DNA of 64,000 nucleotides from Ectocarpus siliculosus (lineage: Eukaryota; Sar; Phaeophyceae; Ectocarpales; Ectocarpaceae). The stretch lies in assembly GCA_000310025.1 (NCBI GenBank), contig FN648530.1, forward strand, positions 99,309 through 163,308, in the 5' to 3' direction. Within the stretch, counting starts at the first letter, position 1, and each line of letters begins with the position of its first letter. The notes below the pieces were generated by a model. The model searched no databases, was not told the origin of the DNA, and worked only from the letters and a program-made list of their open reading frames with translations. Made by a program: the position numbers and the translations under genes. This document shows positions 36,366 through 49,535 of this stretch, one piece after another.

Positions 36366-39300
36366 CTATGTTGGAAGGTGCAACAGTGTTGGGTACTGTT
36401 GGGTAGTCGGGCGTTTTGTGTGTGGCACCCTGTTGCATGTGAATAATTTTTTTCCTTTAGTCTTTCTGTGTGTGATTTATTATTCCTTAATAAAATAATC
36501 AAATACCACCACGTGCCTGACGTTCCTGTTGGTAGCCCTGTTAACCGGCCTTCTAGTCGCCGGCTGCGTCTCTGCCTCATCGCTCCCCGCCTGCTGGATC
36601 AGCTCTCCCAAACCAATTCTTCCGCCGCCGCTGTTGCCTTCATTTGACTCGTTTATGCTGGCAACATTCATGATGGGTTGTCGGTTGGTGAGGCTGATGA
36701 GGGGGGTGCTCTCACGTTGCTGCTCGTTCGCCTTCCGGCCCAAAAAAGGCGGAGACGACCAAGGTGGGGGAGACCGCAGCAGCAGTGGACGGGCGGGGTA
36801 GGGGAGCAGCGGGGGCTTGTGAGTTACGAGCCGTGTTGGCAAATGGTGAGGTTACGATGTACGCGCAAGAGGTTGAATGTTGCGTTTGGTGCAAGACCGA
36901 GTGACAGCCAGCTCTCTCTCCAAAAATACGACACATGGTATTCTACACAGGAACGTCCCGAAAGCAACCAAGCAGGGGCGCCAATACAGCAGGTGCAACT
37001 GCGGGGGTACGGCGAACAACCATCCGCAAACATGGCAGTCCTTTCAGCGGGAGGACGGCATGCGAGGCATACGAAAATGTCGAATCTAGGGAAGGTCTCG
37101 ACTAAAGTTGCACATCAACAACCTGGTGCTGCAGCTCGCAGCTGCCTGCTGAAGCTGTTCGTGGTTTATCCGCTGCAAGGTCAAAACAAGTGCACGAATT
37201 ACCACCTGAATCCTCCTTGCTAGTGCTTCATCCGCGGAGATTTGAGCCTCCACGTCTGTCATTTGCCCAAACCCAACCCCTCCTCGGCCCTAGCTCTCTC
37301 CTTGCAGCAGTGACAGCAGACCGAGCGTGCTGGCCGGGTGAAGCAAAAATGGTGTGAAGAAAAACGCCTCCAGCGGGAAAGGAGCCCCTGTTGAAATCCC
37401 TCCAAAAGGCGGCGGAATCGCCACATAACTCCGCATCCATGTAGCATCGGCGATAGAGGACGGAAAGAGAGCGTAAACCGTCCAAGTCTCCAATGTTCTG
37501 TGTAAACACGATGCCTAGACATGACAGGGTTTGTTTTTATCTCCAGTGATACAACAACACAACAACAGACACAACAGACGCCTCTCGAGCCGGTACAAAC
37601 AGTAGTTACAACAAGGGACCAATATTATTCTCGTTCGCGTGCCCCCCCACGCGCGTGCCGCCGTGTGATGAAACGTGACTCACTTTTCTCTCGCGCACCT
37701 CTCTACCGTTGAGGTTGGGCGCGCGGCGCGGCGATGGATCACTACTAGGGCTCATACTGCGCTGCAGGTGCTAGCAGTCTAGCCGTGTCGATAAGGTAAG
37801 CCAGTGAACCAGCCGCTGCACGAGCTCTTCACGCGAATTCTCCCGTTCTCATCTTGTTGTGCCTGTTGGCGTTTGCACCGCAGTACGTAGCAGTTGTGCG
37901 GAGTGCGGATCACCCTCACCCCAGTCCCCTTTAGAGCTACTAGGGCCTGGTTGATGTTACAGCAGCGCTGCTGTCCCAAAAGCACATGTTCGAAGGCGAG
38001 CCCTGACAGCGTAGTCAAGCTCCGCAGCAGTCCTCCGCGCTCGTGGAACGATGAAGGGAAGGTGCGTACCACTCGGTAGTTCTCTCTCTGTCTTTTCGAG
38101 ACGCTGGGACGAAATCGTACATACGTTTATCGTTGTAGATGCCATGACAAGAGAGGGAGCTCACGCCTGCACTTTGCCAGATACCCTCATCCAAGCGACA
38201 CGCCTACCGAATTAGCCCACCGGTCTTGCCTTGGTTACCCCCCAAATCTCTCCGAGACAAACGGTCTTCCACGACAGACGTCCAGCATCATCATACTTCG
38301 GTTCGTCCCAAAGAACCAACCAGCAGCCGACAGCAGAGTTATCCCGCCATCTACAAGAGGTACCGAGCTTTCACAATGTAGCTTGGCAAGGGCTTGCCTG
38401 CTGTGGCTGATCGTTCGACGATGCCCCAGAGATCCCGTCGAAGCAATGGAGAGAAACGAGACACAGAGCCGACCTACAGTAGTTGTAGTTGTACTTCAAG
38501 TATTAAGGTTGCAAGGTGTTCCAACAGCTGTTGTAGTCTCTCCGCGGCTCAATATGACCACATCACGAGGATCGTTGACGAATTGCAGGGTTTGGCCACC
38601 TTGCAGACAAGAAAAAACACCCCAATCGACTTGCAGTTCCTCCTTCTTCCCTCCTCGCGCTGTGTATCGCGAGAGTGTCTGGGTGAGGTTTGCAAACTCA
38701 TGATACTTATTCGTCGCTACATACGGAGGAATAGATCGTCCGATGGAAAATTTGGCTGCCGTGTGGCTGCTTACCCACACGCATGTGTCGGTTGGTGAAC
38801 CTCCGATCAGAGAACGATACGACGATTACGTTGTACTCGTTGCAACGATTTCTCTAAACTCGAACCGACCGTTGTGTTCTGAAACCAATCCTGTTCTCCT
38901 CCCTCAACGCCAAGGACGAACTCCCAATGCACACACCAACATGAAACTTTATGCTCACGCACGCATAATGTTTACAGCAGCGTGCGCCACCGCTTGGGAA
39001 CTTGGGAGATGGGAATGAAAAAAATCAGGCTCAGAAAAAAAGATACTTACCTACTTTGGGAACTTGACAACTAGGCACAGGCGCTCCGTTCTCCGTCAAG
39101 AGGCCTACAGTACACTGAATACCTATTTGATTAGATAAATTGGTCGATGTTGGGATTCCCCGGAGGGATAATTATAAATAAATGGGCCTCGGCCTCAGCC
39201 GAAGAAAGAGGTGCTTTGCGTAAGCGATGACGCGTACTGCTGTCCTGCTGAATAGGCACGTTTTCTAAACAAAGGCATGGTTGCGGAGGGCACACGTAAA

Positions 39301-39493
39301 TTAGCTGTATCAGCAGCAGTGAGATGCAAGCATCCGGTATCGTCTCCTAAAAACCGAAAATTGCTTAATTACTTGAGATTGTATGGATTAATTACATTTG
39401 CCAGAGCAGTAGCAAGTAAGTGCGAGAGGATTCGTAGAAGAACTGTTCCTCCGTACACGATTTCGCTCATACAGAAGCCGGGCTGCACTGACT

Positions 39494-40112
39494 GACACGT
39501 GTTGGTTGTTGTTGTTGTTGTTGTCTTCACATTTAACTCGTGTCAGTTGCTAATCCCAAAATCTAGCAAAGACGCGGTCCGTGGTCACAAAAATGCTAGA
39601 GCCATCAGAAGATCCAAAGAACACGCAAACTAGCAAGAAAAGGGTACACAAGCCCGAAGAGGTACACCTACATCCCTGCAGCACGTTTGCGTGCCCAAAA
39701 ACTGAACTACCCGTCCACACACTACATTCGACTACAGCAGCATCAGCCCCCCTGTCCTACACTTTACCAAAATGAATGTCAACTACAGAGTACAGCTGTC
39801 TGGAGTGCTGCCTGTACAATAACACCATGGTAGGCATGGTACAAGTTCGGGGCGCGCAGCTGCTGTCTGAAGTGCTGTCAGAATGCGTTCGTGGACATAA
39901 AGTACAGTGAAAAAGAACAACCAACCAAAGCCATCATTGCAATTGACAATCACCGAATCTACCCCTGATCATCTGTGTTGGACACAGCAGTGTAAATAAT
40001 CGCCACTGACTAGGAATCGTTCCACATTGAAGGGGTCTCCCACGATGCAGGTGCACAATAAAGGCGCCCGGGCTATCCGCGCCATCTCTGCCGCGTCTCT
40101 CTACAAAACCAG
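39494..40112 (+). mobile_element. ~0.6-kb dispersed repeat R3, copy 2
   Basis: It is in inverted orientation to 12076-12690 and nearly identical to it. It begins with a (GTT)n tract at ~39497-39520 followed by GTCTTCACATTTAACTCGTG, and ends near CTCTACAAAACC at ~40110. A 65-codon frame (39581-39775) is conserved in both copies, but lacks a good start and family features. Confidence 0.75.
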
Positions 40113-41224
40113 TGACACCTGGCACCAGGGCTATTCGTTGTTTTTTGCTGTTGAGAAAGGAGTTTTTCACCACAAGTTGGAACGAAGAGTGGGCCGCGTG
40201 CGGGGGACAGACTTTTATCCTTGGGCTTTCCCGCCGTAAGTTCGATTCCTCCAACTTTGGCGATTTTTGCACATGGCCAAACAGCGTCTATCGTCTCCCC
40301 AAAACCAAAAACATTCCTCAAACCAAAAACAATTCATTAATTAAATGAACACACCCCATATATATATATATATATATTGTTACGCATTTCGCATACGTAC
40401 GAGTACGTGTTTTGGTCGTGCGAGCGGGATGGGTACAACAGTTCACGGCACGGTGGAAAGGTTAAGGTTCAAAACATCCGATACTCTTACTGGACATTCT
40501 ACAGCAGTACCGCAGCAGTAGGTGGTACACCGCCCGGTCCCTCTCTCCAAGGATTTTTTTTTGTTCCCAAGCACAAAACAAATCCGTTCATGATTTTGAT
40601 CGTCGTTCTCATGCCGAAATAAAAATCGGGGGGGGGGTAAAAACCATGGCGGCGCTATCCGCATCAACTACGACGTACTTCCAGACTTTTTTTCTTTAAC
40701 TCTTGGGGTGGAGGACGGAAGCTGTAGATAAATAGTAGTAAGCGGGATAGGAAAGGCCTGGACCACCGGCCTACCGTCCCCACAAACCCGCACCAGGCTC
40801 TTTCTTGCCTGCCTCGGTGAACCCAATCCCGATCTCTTGAAACCGAAAAAGTAGTCGCCCGCCACCGCCCATGACTCTACACCAAGCGCAGTATTGTTTC
40901 GCTAAACTTTATTGCTTTTTTTAGTGTATTGCGGGGACGGCAGTGTTGCCAAAAAATCGATGCCTTTGAGAACCATCACCGAACAAGAGGGCCACACTAA
41001 ACGCCTCGAAATGCACTTTGATGCTGGTGGATATCTTGCCTTTGTATACCAGGCGTGCTTATCAAAGAAGTATTGCCTTGCCCCCCGTGCCTCTGATTTT
41101 CTTACATTTATTCCCTCGCAGGTTCACAGTTTTTGAGCGTCCAAGAGAGCGTGCGCCAGTCAATCACCCACGTCAGAATCGGAGACCCCCGTAAGTCGCG
41201 GTGGCACTGCTCAGCTTAGCCGTG

Positions 41225-44200
41225 ATGTCTACGCAAGAGGATACAGAGACGGTTTTCACGACGGACGCCATCGCGTTCGAGGTGGCCTTGCTCGTCGCCT
41301 TCACGGTGCGTACGGACAGCGGACCCCTCACGACAACGACACGGCTCAATACCTAGCAGCAGCACATGAGTTGACTCTGGCTACTCGGTTGTCATCGTTC
41401 CCCCTTGAGCGTGTGTTTTTTCTTGGACAAGGCGAGCGCTCGAAGCGATGACACCCGATCACGGCGACGGCCGTCTCTTGCTCCATGCTTCATGCCGTCG
41501 TTTCGGTAGAGGTTTCTCTACCCTGCGTGGCCTTATCTCCTGGAACCGGCAGACGTTGGAAATAGTGATGCGCCAGAGGGTGGTCGTTTTGGCTTGTGAT
41601 CACAACCAGGATGGGCTTCCGTTTTCCTTCAACAGAACAGGCACTTGTATATACAAGTACACAAGTTGTGTGGCTTGTTGTGGCTCTTGTTGGTGGTGAT
41701 GGTGCATCTCACGTACGATCACACGAAAGCCCGCGCGTGAGGTCATCAATAACAATCCCCGCCCCCCGCCCTTTTATTTTCTGCAGGCCGGGTTGGTGTG
41801 GTACTACGCAGCGAAGGATGTGCCGTTCTTGGTGAGCTTGTGCGTCTTCACCTCTTGGCTGCTGGGGTTTATTGGAACGCTGCTGCTGCCTGCGGACATC
41901 GTCCTAACGCTACTCGACGGCTCTCACAGGTGGGTGTGCCTGGGTCTGGGCGTAGAATTTGTGCGTTCTGGTAACGCACCACGGCTGATGTGTGGCCGGC
42001 CACATTTCTGGCTTGTGGTTTGTTGCTGCTGCTGCTGCTTTGCTGGTGCTAGGTGTTGGGTATCGTCACCTGAAGCCCTGTCTGCCCTCTCGATCCGGTA
42101 CGTGCACACTGCAACCGTGGTACATGGGTGGTATGCATGTAGATCGTTGAACATTTTCCGAAACCCGACGTACTCCATTCCGACGGCAAAAGTGGCAGTG
42201 CACGAGGGTTACCGTGCATGAACATTGTGAGTACCCCGTCCTCTGCACCCTGATGATTTACGATGCCCGCTGGTGTCTTGGTCCCACAGTCTTTGGATGA
42301 CGAGGGCGTGGTACGCCGTGTACTGGACGACCTTCCTGCTCGCCTGGGTCATCCTGCCCATCCTCTACCAGGCGTGGAACGCGGGGGAGCTGACATGGGC
42401 GGAGCGGATCCGCCGCGCCGTGCGGCTTAACATCAAGCAGTACCTTGCCATGGCGGTGCTTCTTGTGGTGTTTGTCATCTACCTGGTTGTCAGGTGATTT
42501 TTTTTTCTTTTTTTGTTTCTGTTCTTTCGTGTGAGGTTAGTTTTGCGCGGGTTGTTGGTGCTGTCTCCCTGGACTATGTGCATCCCACGCCGCCAACGTC
42601 CGTCGAAACTGCTTTGTCGGCATGCGTGTCGCGTTTTGCGTTTATTCTCCGTCTGCATGCTCCACATGTGTGCTCGCGCCCTCCCCCCCCCCTCCCTGCT
42701 GTGGGGTGATGCTGTCGTGCTCTTCTTTGGCTGCTGTGGATCAATCGAATCCATCACACTGCTGCTGCCTCGGTCGCTGTTGTTGTTGCTGCTGCTGTTG
42801 TGTTCGCAGTGGGCAGACCAGCGCGGGGAGCGTGAGCGGGTTTATGATGGCCCTGGCAAACACGTACGGTCTTCTGTTCATCATCCTGCTGTTGGGGCAG
42901 GGGCTGATTCAGGTGCCTAGGCAGCTGTGGGAGACCAGCTTCAACGACACCGAGCTACAAAGGCTCTACTTCAACGCTACACAGGTATGCGAATTCAGCA
43001 CAAAACCTTATCGCGTCCTACCTTTTGTTTTTTGGGGCCCGGGTGGACAACCGTGGCATCCTAAGAGTTTTCTCCCACCACACTTCCTTACCTGATGATA
43101 CTTCCGTCTTGAATAAAATGTGGGCAAGCAACGCGCCTCACGCCTTGCTCGTTCTCACGAAGAACGCAGCATGTTGTTCCCGGTGGCGTGAAACAGCGAC
43201 TAGCGTGTCTAATGAAATCGTTTTTGGCTCCCCCGTTAGGGGTAAGCACTGCTGTTATCGGAATCTGCCGCCAGGCATGAGGGCGGCATTAGAAGCGGAC
43301 CCATGACTCCTCGTGCTTGTGTTGGCGCGGTCCGTGCGCTAACCTCTCGTACCCTGTTGGGACGCTCCGCAGCATGATCTCATCGCCGATCGCCGACATA
43401 AGAGTAGCATCGACAGCGAGGCCCGCCTTGGCTTTGTTGAGGTTTTATCCAGACGGTGGAACATCCAACTGGCGCTCGTGTGCGCTGCCTTCCAACACGA
43501 CCACACCCTTTGAAAGGTTGAGATTTGGCGGCAAAACATCAAAGAGCGAAACAACACCTTCGAAGGGGCGCAGCATTGTTCATACCCAATGTCCGCTTGG
43601 CTTCTCGCTTGCAACCGATCACAATCGTCATATGACAATTGTTTGTATCCTCCCCTCCGATACCATGGGTGGGGGATCCCATTTTCGGTGCTGCGCCCCC
43701 TCCACCTCAACCTACTGTCCTATTTCGATGTCCAGTAATTCATACGGATGTCCAGCAAGTACCCCCGTTTGGCTCAAGCAGGAAAACACACCTCGCCGCA
43801 TATCCTACGGGAGCCATATCACTCGGCAGAACACGTATGCCCTTACCCCTTACACGTACCTCTCTGCTTTAGGTTACGCTTGGAAATGGAACGCAGCTTC
43901 ATTTCCCGGCTTGGCAAGCGTCAACGATGACGGGAGGGTATGTTTTGAAGCGCTTTTGGGCTGGCCAAGCATGGCGATAACCACCCCTCCCCCCGCCCCC
44001 CCTCGTGTATCAAAGGTGGACACAGACAAGCACGACTCGTTGTTTGAGCTGGAAACGGTGGAGCGGAACCTAGACTCGATGGAGCGTGCCATGGACATCA
44101 AGAAGCACTGGTGTATCAAGGACCGCGCGCACATGAAGAACATGCTGAGCTCGGCGAGGGCTACGGATGAAGCGTTTCACTTGGAGACCGACGACGGCTC

Positions 44201-47200
44201 TTTCCAGACTACGAGGTTTAGGGGAAAGGTGGGGCTAAAGTAGAGGGATGAGGGATGAGGGATGAGGGATGAGGCAGGCGGTGCGATAGAGACAGATGTT
44301 TGTTGTGTTGACGTCGCTGCTGTCGTTGTGTTTCAGCAACACTTAAGACGTCACCTTCGTGATGCATGGCGCTGTCCGGTACAACCCGCTGAACGTTAAG
44401 AACCGTCCCCTTGCTCCGGATGTCTGCGCTTGCAGAACGGGAGCCAGAGGTGGGACGATGGTCGAACACCCGAGGACGCCTTGAAGGACCTTGGGGTGTC
44501 TGGGCTATCTCCCGGGGATGCAGCACGGCTGCACTCTTCCCTTAGGGCTGCCCAGGTCAACGTTGTGGCGTCTAGGATGAAGTGGGCTGCGTTGCTGAAG
44601 GAGACGGACACGGTGAGATTAACCAACGGGGGCGTGTGGGTGTGGGGTGAGATGGGACGGAGAGGGAAATGGGATGGAAAACCATGTATGCGCTGACGGA
44701 GACCGACACGGGTATTTTGTAGTTGGTGGTATTCAAGGGGGTGTGATGGGCGAGGAGGGAAATGGGATGGAATACCATGGATATGGACAACGTGTTATTG
44801 GGACGGTAGCGTGGACCGTGGCAGTGCTGCTAGATATTGGGAGAAGGGCATGATGGTCTGTCTGTCCGTCTGCCTGTCTCTGTCTCACTCTGTCTGTCTC
44901 TCTCTCCCTCCCTCTCCCTCTCTGTGCGCCCTTCTCTTAATCTCCCTCCATGTCCCACCTCTGCCGTTCTCGCCGACGACGTGCAACCACATCACAGCTG
45001 CTGTGCATCGTAAACAACGAAATCCCGTGGGGTGACGCGGTTTGCGAGACCACACCCGGGGAGACCGTGTGTCATTATCTCCGCACCGTACTAAGACGAA
45101 GTGGGAACCGCGCTGGATGGGTCTGGCGGGCATACCTCAGGGCACTCGTGTGTAAAGCCTTGGCTTTGCTGTGCGCGGGGCTGAGCGGGGTCATTCTGTG
45201 GAGCGAGGTGCGAGGCCCTTTTGTTTGTCATCCGTTTATTGTTCTTAATTCAGGAATTCGCCAAGTCTTTGTCGTTGTTCTTGTTCTTGTTCTTGTTCTT
45301 CATTATGTTGATACTACTAACGTTGTTGCTGCTGTTGTTGTGTTGATGTTGATGCCACTGTTGATGCCACCGTCGTCGTCGTCACGGAATTTTGATTTCG
45401 TACGAAAACAGAACAAATTCATACATATCCTCAGATGAAGGGTATTGACAATTTATTCACCGTGTTGTGTGACCCAGTCCTCCTCTAGCCCTACTCTTAC
45501 CCGAGCAAGACACAACGGTGGTACCTCCCTTGCGGGTAGCAGGCTCAACACGACAGTTTGGTGGCCATGTTGTGTACCGGGCAGATACGCGTGTGCTGGT
45601 AGGGGGTGTATTGTAGAACCGTTTTCTCGTAACGCGCGCTCGATGATCCCGACCGCCCTCGGCGGAATGACGTCATCAGGCATGGATAACAACGAAACAC
45701 ATACCCGTATTACTTGCTTGACCGTTGCTGTGTTACGACTTGCCTGTTCATCGTCGTGGCCGACGTGTCTCGCGAAACGTTACATGAAGTTTTTGAACGT
45801 TTCATGTCATGAATCGAAATGTCACATGTAGTTAATCGAAACATTTGTTTCTGCATGTGATGAATGGTGATGGTGAAGGTGATGGCGGCGAGCAGGTGGA
45901 ACTTGAGCCCGTTCGGCATCCTGCTGAGGCTCATGTACCAACAGGAGGCGGGTATCGGGCACGCGTTGTCAATGCAGGTAGAAGACCCTCTCCTTGTAGC
46001 TATGCAGAACAAATAGAGTCGAGGAAGCTGTCCTCAAAGCCCATATACCGTCTCTTTTGATGGAACGAACCCTTACATTGCAATCCTGCATGTGCCTGTT
46101 GGTCGTCGTCGTCGTGGTCGCTGTGGGTACATGTAGCTGGAGTTGAATTTCGTTCAATTTGTTGTTGGCTACAGTATCAGTATCATCACATAACATTTCT
46201 TCCGCTCCGTTTTTCGTAGACTTCATGGCCTTGCTCTGTCATCGCATGCACGGCCTGTGTAGTACACGAGATACGTGGGCCTTCTCGACGCCTCTTTCTT
46301 TGGAAGCGCTTGGTACAAATAAGTTGCCGATTCCTTGTCGGTCACGTACACCGACGACGCCAATCTTCCGCACTGCTTCCGGTGCTCCTGCTCCTGCTGT
46401 TAACTAACGTTTGACTCCCGACGGCTGCTCTACTACTGCACCCTGCTGCTGCTGCTTTCTCCTTATACTTGGCTTCGCCTTTCCTCTGCTTTTCTGCCGC
46501 TCGGCATCCCTTCCCCGTGCCCTTCGTCTCCACTCGCAGGCGGCAGTGCTGGTACCGTTTTTGTACATGAGTCTGTGCTGCTACCGAAGCCTGTTCACCC
46601 TGAGGATCTTCGGCACGTTTAGTCTCCAGGTTCGTACATCGCAGCCAGCTACACAAGTCTCGGTAGACTTGTTGCACGGTCGCCTTATGTCTTCATCTGT
46701 TATGATGGGTAGGGCAGCGGAAAGGCGCCCAAATGCCCTGTTGATAGAAGCTGTTGTTGTCGGAATAGGAACGGTTCTGGGATTTATTTGACATCCTGAG
46801 GTGTGAGGACAACATGTTTCTGACTAACCAGCGCTGCTGCGAATGATCTCGTCAAGTCAGGGACAGACGGGGAGAACGACGTGGCTTCGACATACTCAAA
46901 CGACAGACTCCAACGACAGACTCAGTCTTGTCGGAGCCACGTCACCCTTCCCGTCTGTCCCTGACTTGACGAGATCATTCGCAGCAGCGCTGGTTAGTCA
47001 GAAACATGTTGTCCTTACACCTCAGGATATGAAGCAAATCCCAGCGGGGAGTTCTCCGTCTTGGATGAGGTTCTCTAGGTTCGAGTCGAGGTGGTCGGAG
47101 GAGGAGGAAGAGGAGGAGGAGGACATGGTGTGGAGAGGGACACTGCTGTGGGGAGAGATAGGACAGGTTCACGACACTCCTGCCGCTGACGCCAATAAGG

Positions 47201-49535
47201 GTTTGCTATCTCAACCCCAGGAGGGGTATGATCCCTCAGCCGTCTGGTGTGCAGACGATCTCTCCGCACCAGTGGTGGGGACCGCGAGGTATCGCGGGAC
47301 AAGGAAAGTTCTCTGGCAAGAGGCGATGGTTTCTGATAGAGATCAGAGGAAAGATGAACAGTGACTGAAGAGGGGCGAGGACGAGGGCAGTGCACGGTAC
47401 AGCTCTCCAGCGCTGACGCAGAACCAGCCTGACGCAGCGTGGGCACACGCCGTGGGCACAAGCCACGCTGAGCTGGCACGCTGGCGTAGCGTGAGACAGC
47501 TGTCCTGACAGCTGGCGATCGCCACAACAGACATGTGCTGAAGTCGTGAACGGGGTATCTCGGAACACGCGCATACAATGGCATACGTATGCGTGCGTAC
47601 CGGGAATGATCCGCAGAAGAGTGCGGAGGGGCAATTGGACAAGGCTCTCAACTATGTGCGTGATCTACTCAGCACCGGTGACTCACATAAGGGAACAGCA
47701 GTGATCGCTTTCAACCGTGGCATAAGCCGCCGAAATCAAACCAGTAGAATGATTTGATTTTGGCTCCTCAGGGCTGAGGCAAGCAAACAACATGCCCCGG
47801 GACTCCTCTTCCCCTAATGCAGGTTATACAGGGGAAACCACACCCTTCACCCAACCTCCCGGGGTATGGGGCGCCCCCTGTTGAGCGCTCAGTGTTCCCA
47901 TCCACGACAACTAACCCCTCCCTCCCCCGAATACCTGTCACCCGTCCCCCTCATGTCCCCCGCGTGGACCCCAGGGCGGACACCACACCCTCCCTGGGCC
48001 GTTGCTGTTCAACGCGCAGTACCTCATCCGGCTGCAGTTCCCGTTGGGCTACAACTTCATGAGGATGCTGCGGTACTACGGAACGAAATCGGCCAGCGTG
48101 CCAGCGCTGTCTCTCCCCGCCTTCCAGAAGCTCATGAACGACATGAGCACGGTCCCGGTGCTCGGAACGGGTTTCACCGTGTACGCGCCGCTGGTGCTGG
48201 TGATCCTGTGTGCCTTTACGTACTACAAGGTGCGGGTGTAGAGGCGTGTGCTTTTGGTCCGTTACATGCTTGCGATGGATTTCGTTTGTGAGCTTGGTTT
48301 GGTTTGTCGTCGAGCCCTGACTGTGAGCTGTCTCGTTGTTGGAGTGTGGCAACGTGGATGAGGTTAGGGTTAGATTGTGGGGCAAGGGCTGACGCGTCCG
48401 TCTGGTGGGACCTTGCCATACCATACCCCCTCTGTGTTGTGTGTTCTGTGTGAGTTGGTCGGTGCTGTGAAGAGTTTTATTTTGTTTTTCAACCGCTCCT
48501 GCCTTGTATCCGGCTCCCAACTCCTCTTCACACACAAGACAACAAGACAAAAGGCCCCGAGAAGCCTCAGAAAAAGAGAAAAAGTAAACACCACCGCCTC
48601 CAAAAACAAAAATAAATCTTGTTATAGTAAAACAATCGAACCAAGAGAGATTGCCAAGGACAGGGTTAGCGCAGACTTGTTTCCCCGTGCACTGCCTCTT
48701 CATCAAACTATTTAATGAAACAATGGAAGCAACACGTGTCGCCGCCGCACTACAGGGGTACGCGCGTGTGCTGCGGCTGGTAGGGTTGGAGCACGTGGAC
48801 CTCGTGTCGATGGACGACCCGGGGGGGAACGCGCGTCTGGACGAGGGCCGAGAGCTTGTCGAACGAGGAAAGCGGCAGGCCCAGGCGTTGGCAGCTAGGA
48901 GACGGGTGCGTGACTGTGTGGGTGTTTACCCTTAACGTCGACCGCGCTAAACGGCCGACCAATGAAAAGATAGTACCAGCGGGGTAAAATCAAAGTCCTT
49001 GGAAGGGGGCCAAACGCGCTGAAAGCGAGCACCTCTATGAATATCTCTGCGAATGGGTGGGTGTGTTTTGTGTGTGAACACCACAGGCGGCGCTGGCCGA
49101 CTGACCAATGGAAAGGCTTCGGTCTTTTGACCAATGAAACGCCGTCTGCCTTTCTACTTATGTCATACTAGGCGGATGAAGAGAGACGCAGAGGGGTGCG
49201 CGAGTTTGTGTATCGGCGGTGGACCCGGCGCTCCAGTCGGACGACGTGCGAAACTCGCGAGTGATAGATATACCTTAGCAGTCCAACATGGTTCCCCTAT
49301 CTTTTCGGTTCTCGCCCGTACTTTCCAGGACGCAACCGTGCAGCAGTCTCCTCCTTCGGACTCACCTTCCACCAAGTACGAGCCAGGGGGGGGTTACGTA
49401 GCCCCCTCGCTGTACAGCAAGGTTGGCGACGGCTGCAGCTCGCCCGACGTGGAGAATGTAGGCTCCCCTTTGTGCAGCATCAATGGAGACGCGTTGGGTG
49501 CTGACGATCCTGACGGCCAAGACTCGGCCTTTTAG
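41225..49535 (+). CDS. LMBR1 domain-containing protein 2 homologue
   Basis: LMBD2 proteins are multi-pass membrane proteins of the LMBR1/lipocalin-receptor-like family. Exons: 41225-41305, 41787-41929, 42290-42493, 42810-42984, 44016-44228, 44436-44612, 44998-45207, 45879-45977, 46540-46629, 47975-48229, 48756-48905, then 49172-~49195 and ~49329-49535. Phases agree through 48905 and total about 675 aa, close to animal LMBRD2 (~695). Family signatures in order: the N-terminal TM start at the ATG, AGLVWYYAAKDVPFLVSLCV, WYAVYWTTFLLAWVILPILY, GLIQVPRQLWE, a charged helical loop (VDTDKHDSLFELETVE), WVWRAYLRALVCKALALL ending ILWSE, YRSLFTLRIFG, GGHHTLPGPLLFNAQYLIRL and VLGTGFTVYAPLVLVILCAF, then a charged tail and STKYEPGGGY, which resembles the conserved extreme C-terminus. 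The exon 8 acceptor and last donor are the least certain sites. Confidence 0.93.
42985..44015 (+). other. Long LMBD2 intron carrying possible retroelement debris
   Basis: This 1-kb intron stays open for ~700 nt in the frame of the following exon (from 43317), but the translation lacks family features. On the minus strand 43330-43620 a frame with internal stops (MLRPFEGVVSLFDVLPPN ... AIGDEIMLRSVPTGYER) looks like decayed retroelement coding sequence. I could not assign it. Confidence 0.35.
44243..44273. repeat. 7-bp tandem repeat GAGGGAT x4
   Basis: Four head-to-tail GAGGGAT units directly follow the fifth LMBD2 exon, in the intron. Confidence 0.9.
46793..47028. repeat. 236-nt near-perfect inverted repeat (hairpin)
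   Basis: The left arm 46793-46886 and right arm 46935-47028 are reverse complements with exact positional symmetry and no indels. Only a few mismatches occur, around the GGGGAGAAC/GGGAAGGGT block. The loop is under 50 nt and contains two ACGACAGACTC-like units. It lies in the LMBD2 intron between the exons ending at 46629 and starting at 47975. It could be a foldback transposon or a small-RNA precursor; nothing here decides between them. Confidence 0.9.

Larger units (their letters stand above)
32760..41224. other. Repeat-dominated intergenic region
   Basis: This 8.5-kb stretch holds the rearranged LINE fragment (33560-34760), a truncated SINE tail (35918-35990), R2 (36185-36365) and R3 (39494-40112). 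Minus-strand open stretches at 36480-36842, 37228-37509, 37779-38072 and 38496-38780 have moderately protein-like composition. I could not link them by valid splice sites or assign a family, so I call no gene. Confidence 0.45.

Noticed and set aside
36480-38780. Possible minus-strand gene from four protein-like open stretches
   Set aside because: No consistent splice sites join them, several other frames are equally open, and I recognise no family. One stretch (37779-38072) vaguely recalls a KA1-type domain but not enough to call.
43317-44015. Long open frame leading into LMBD2 exon 5
   Set aside because: The family alignment runs directly from the exon ending at 42984 to 44016; the extra sequence has no membrane or conserved features.
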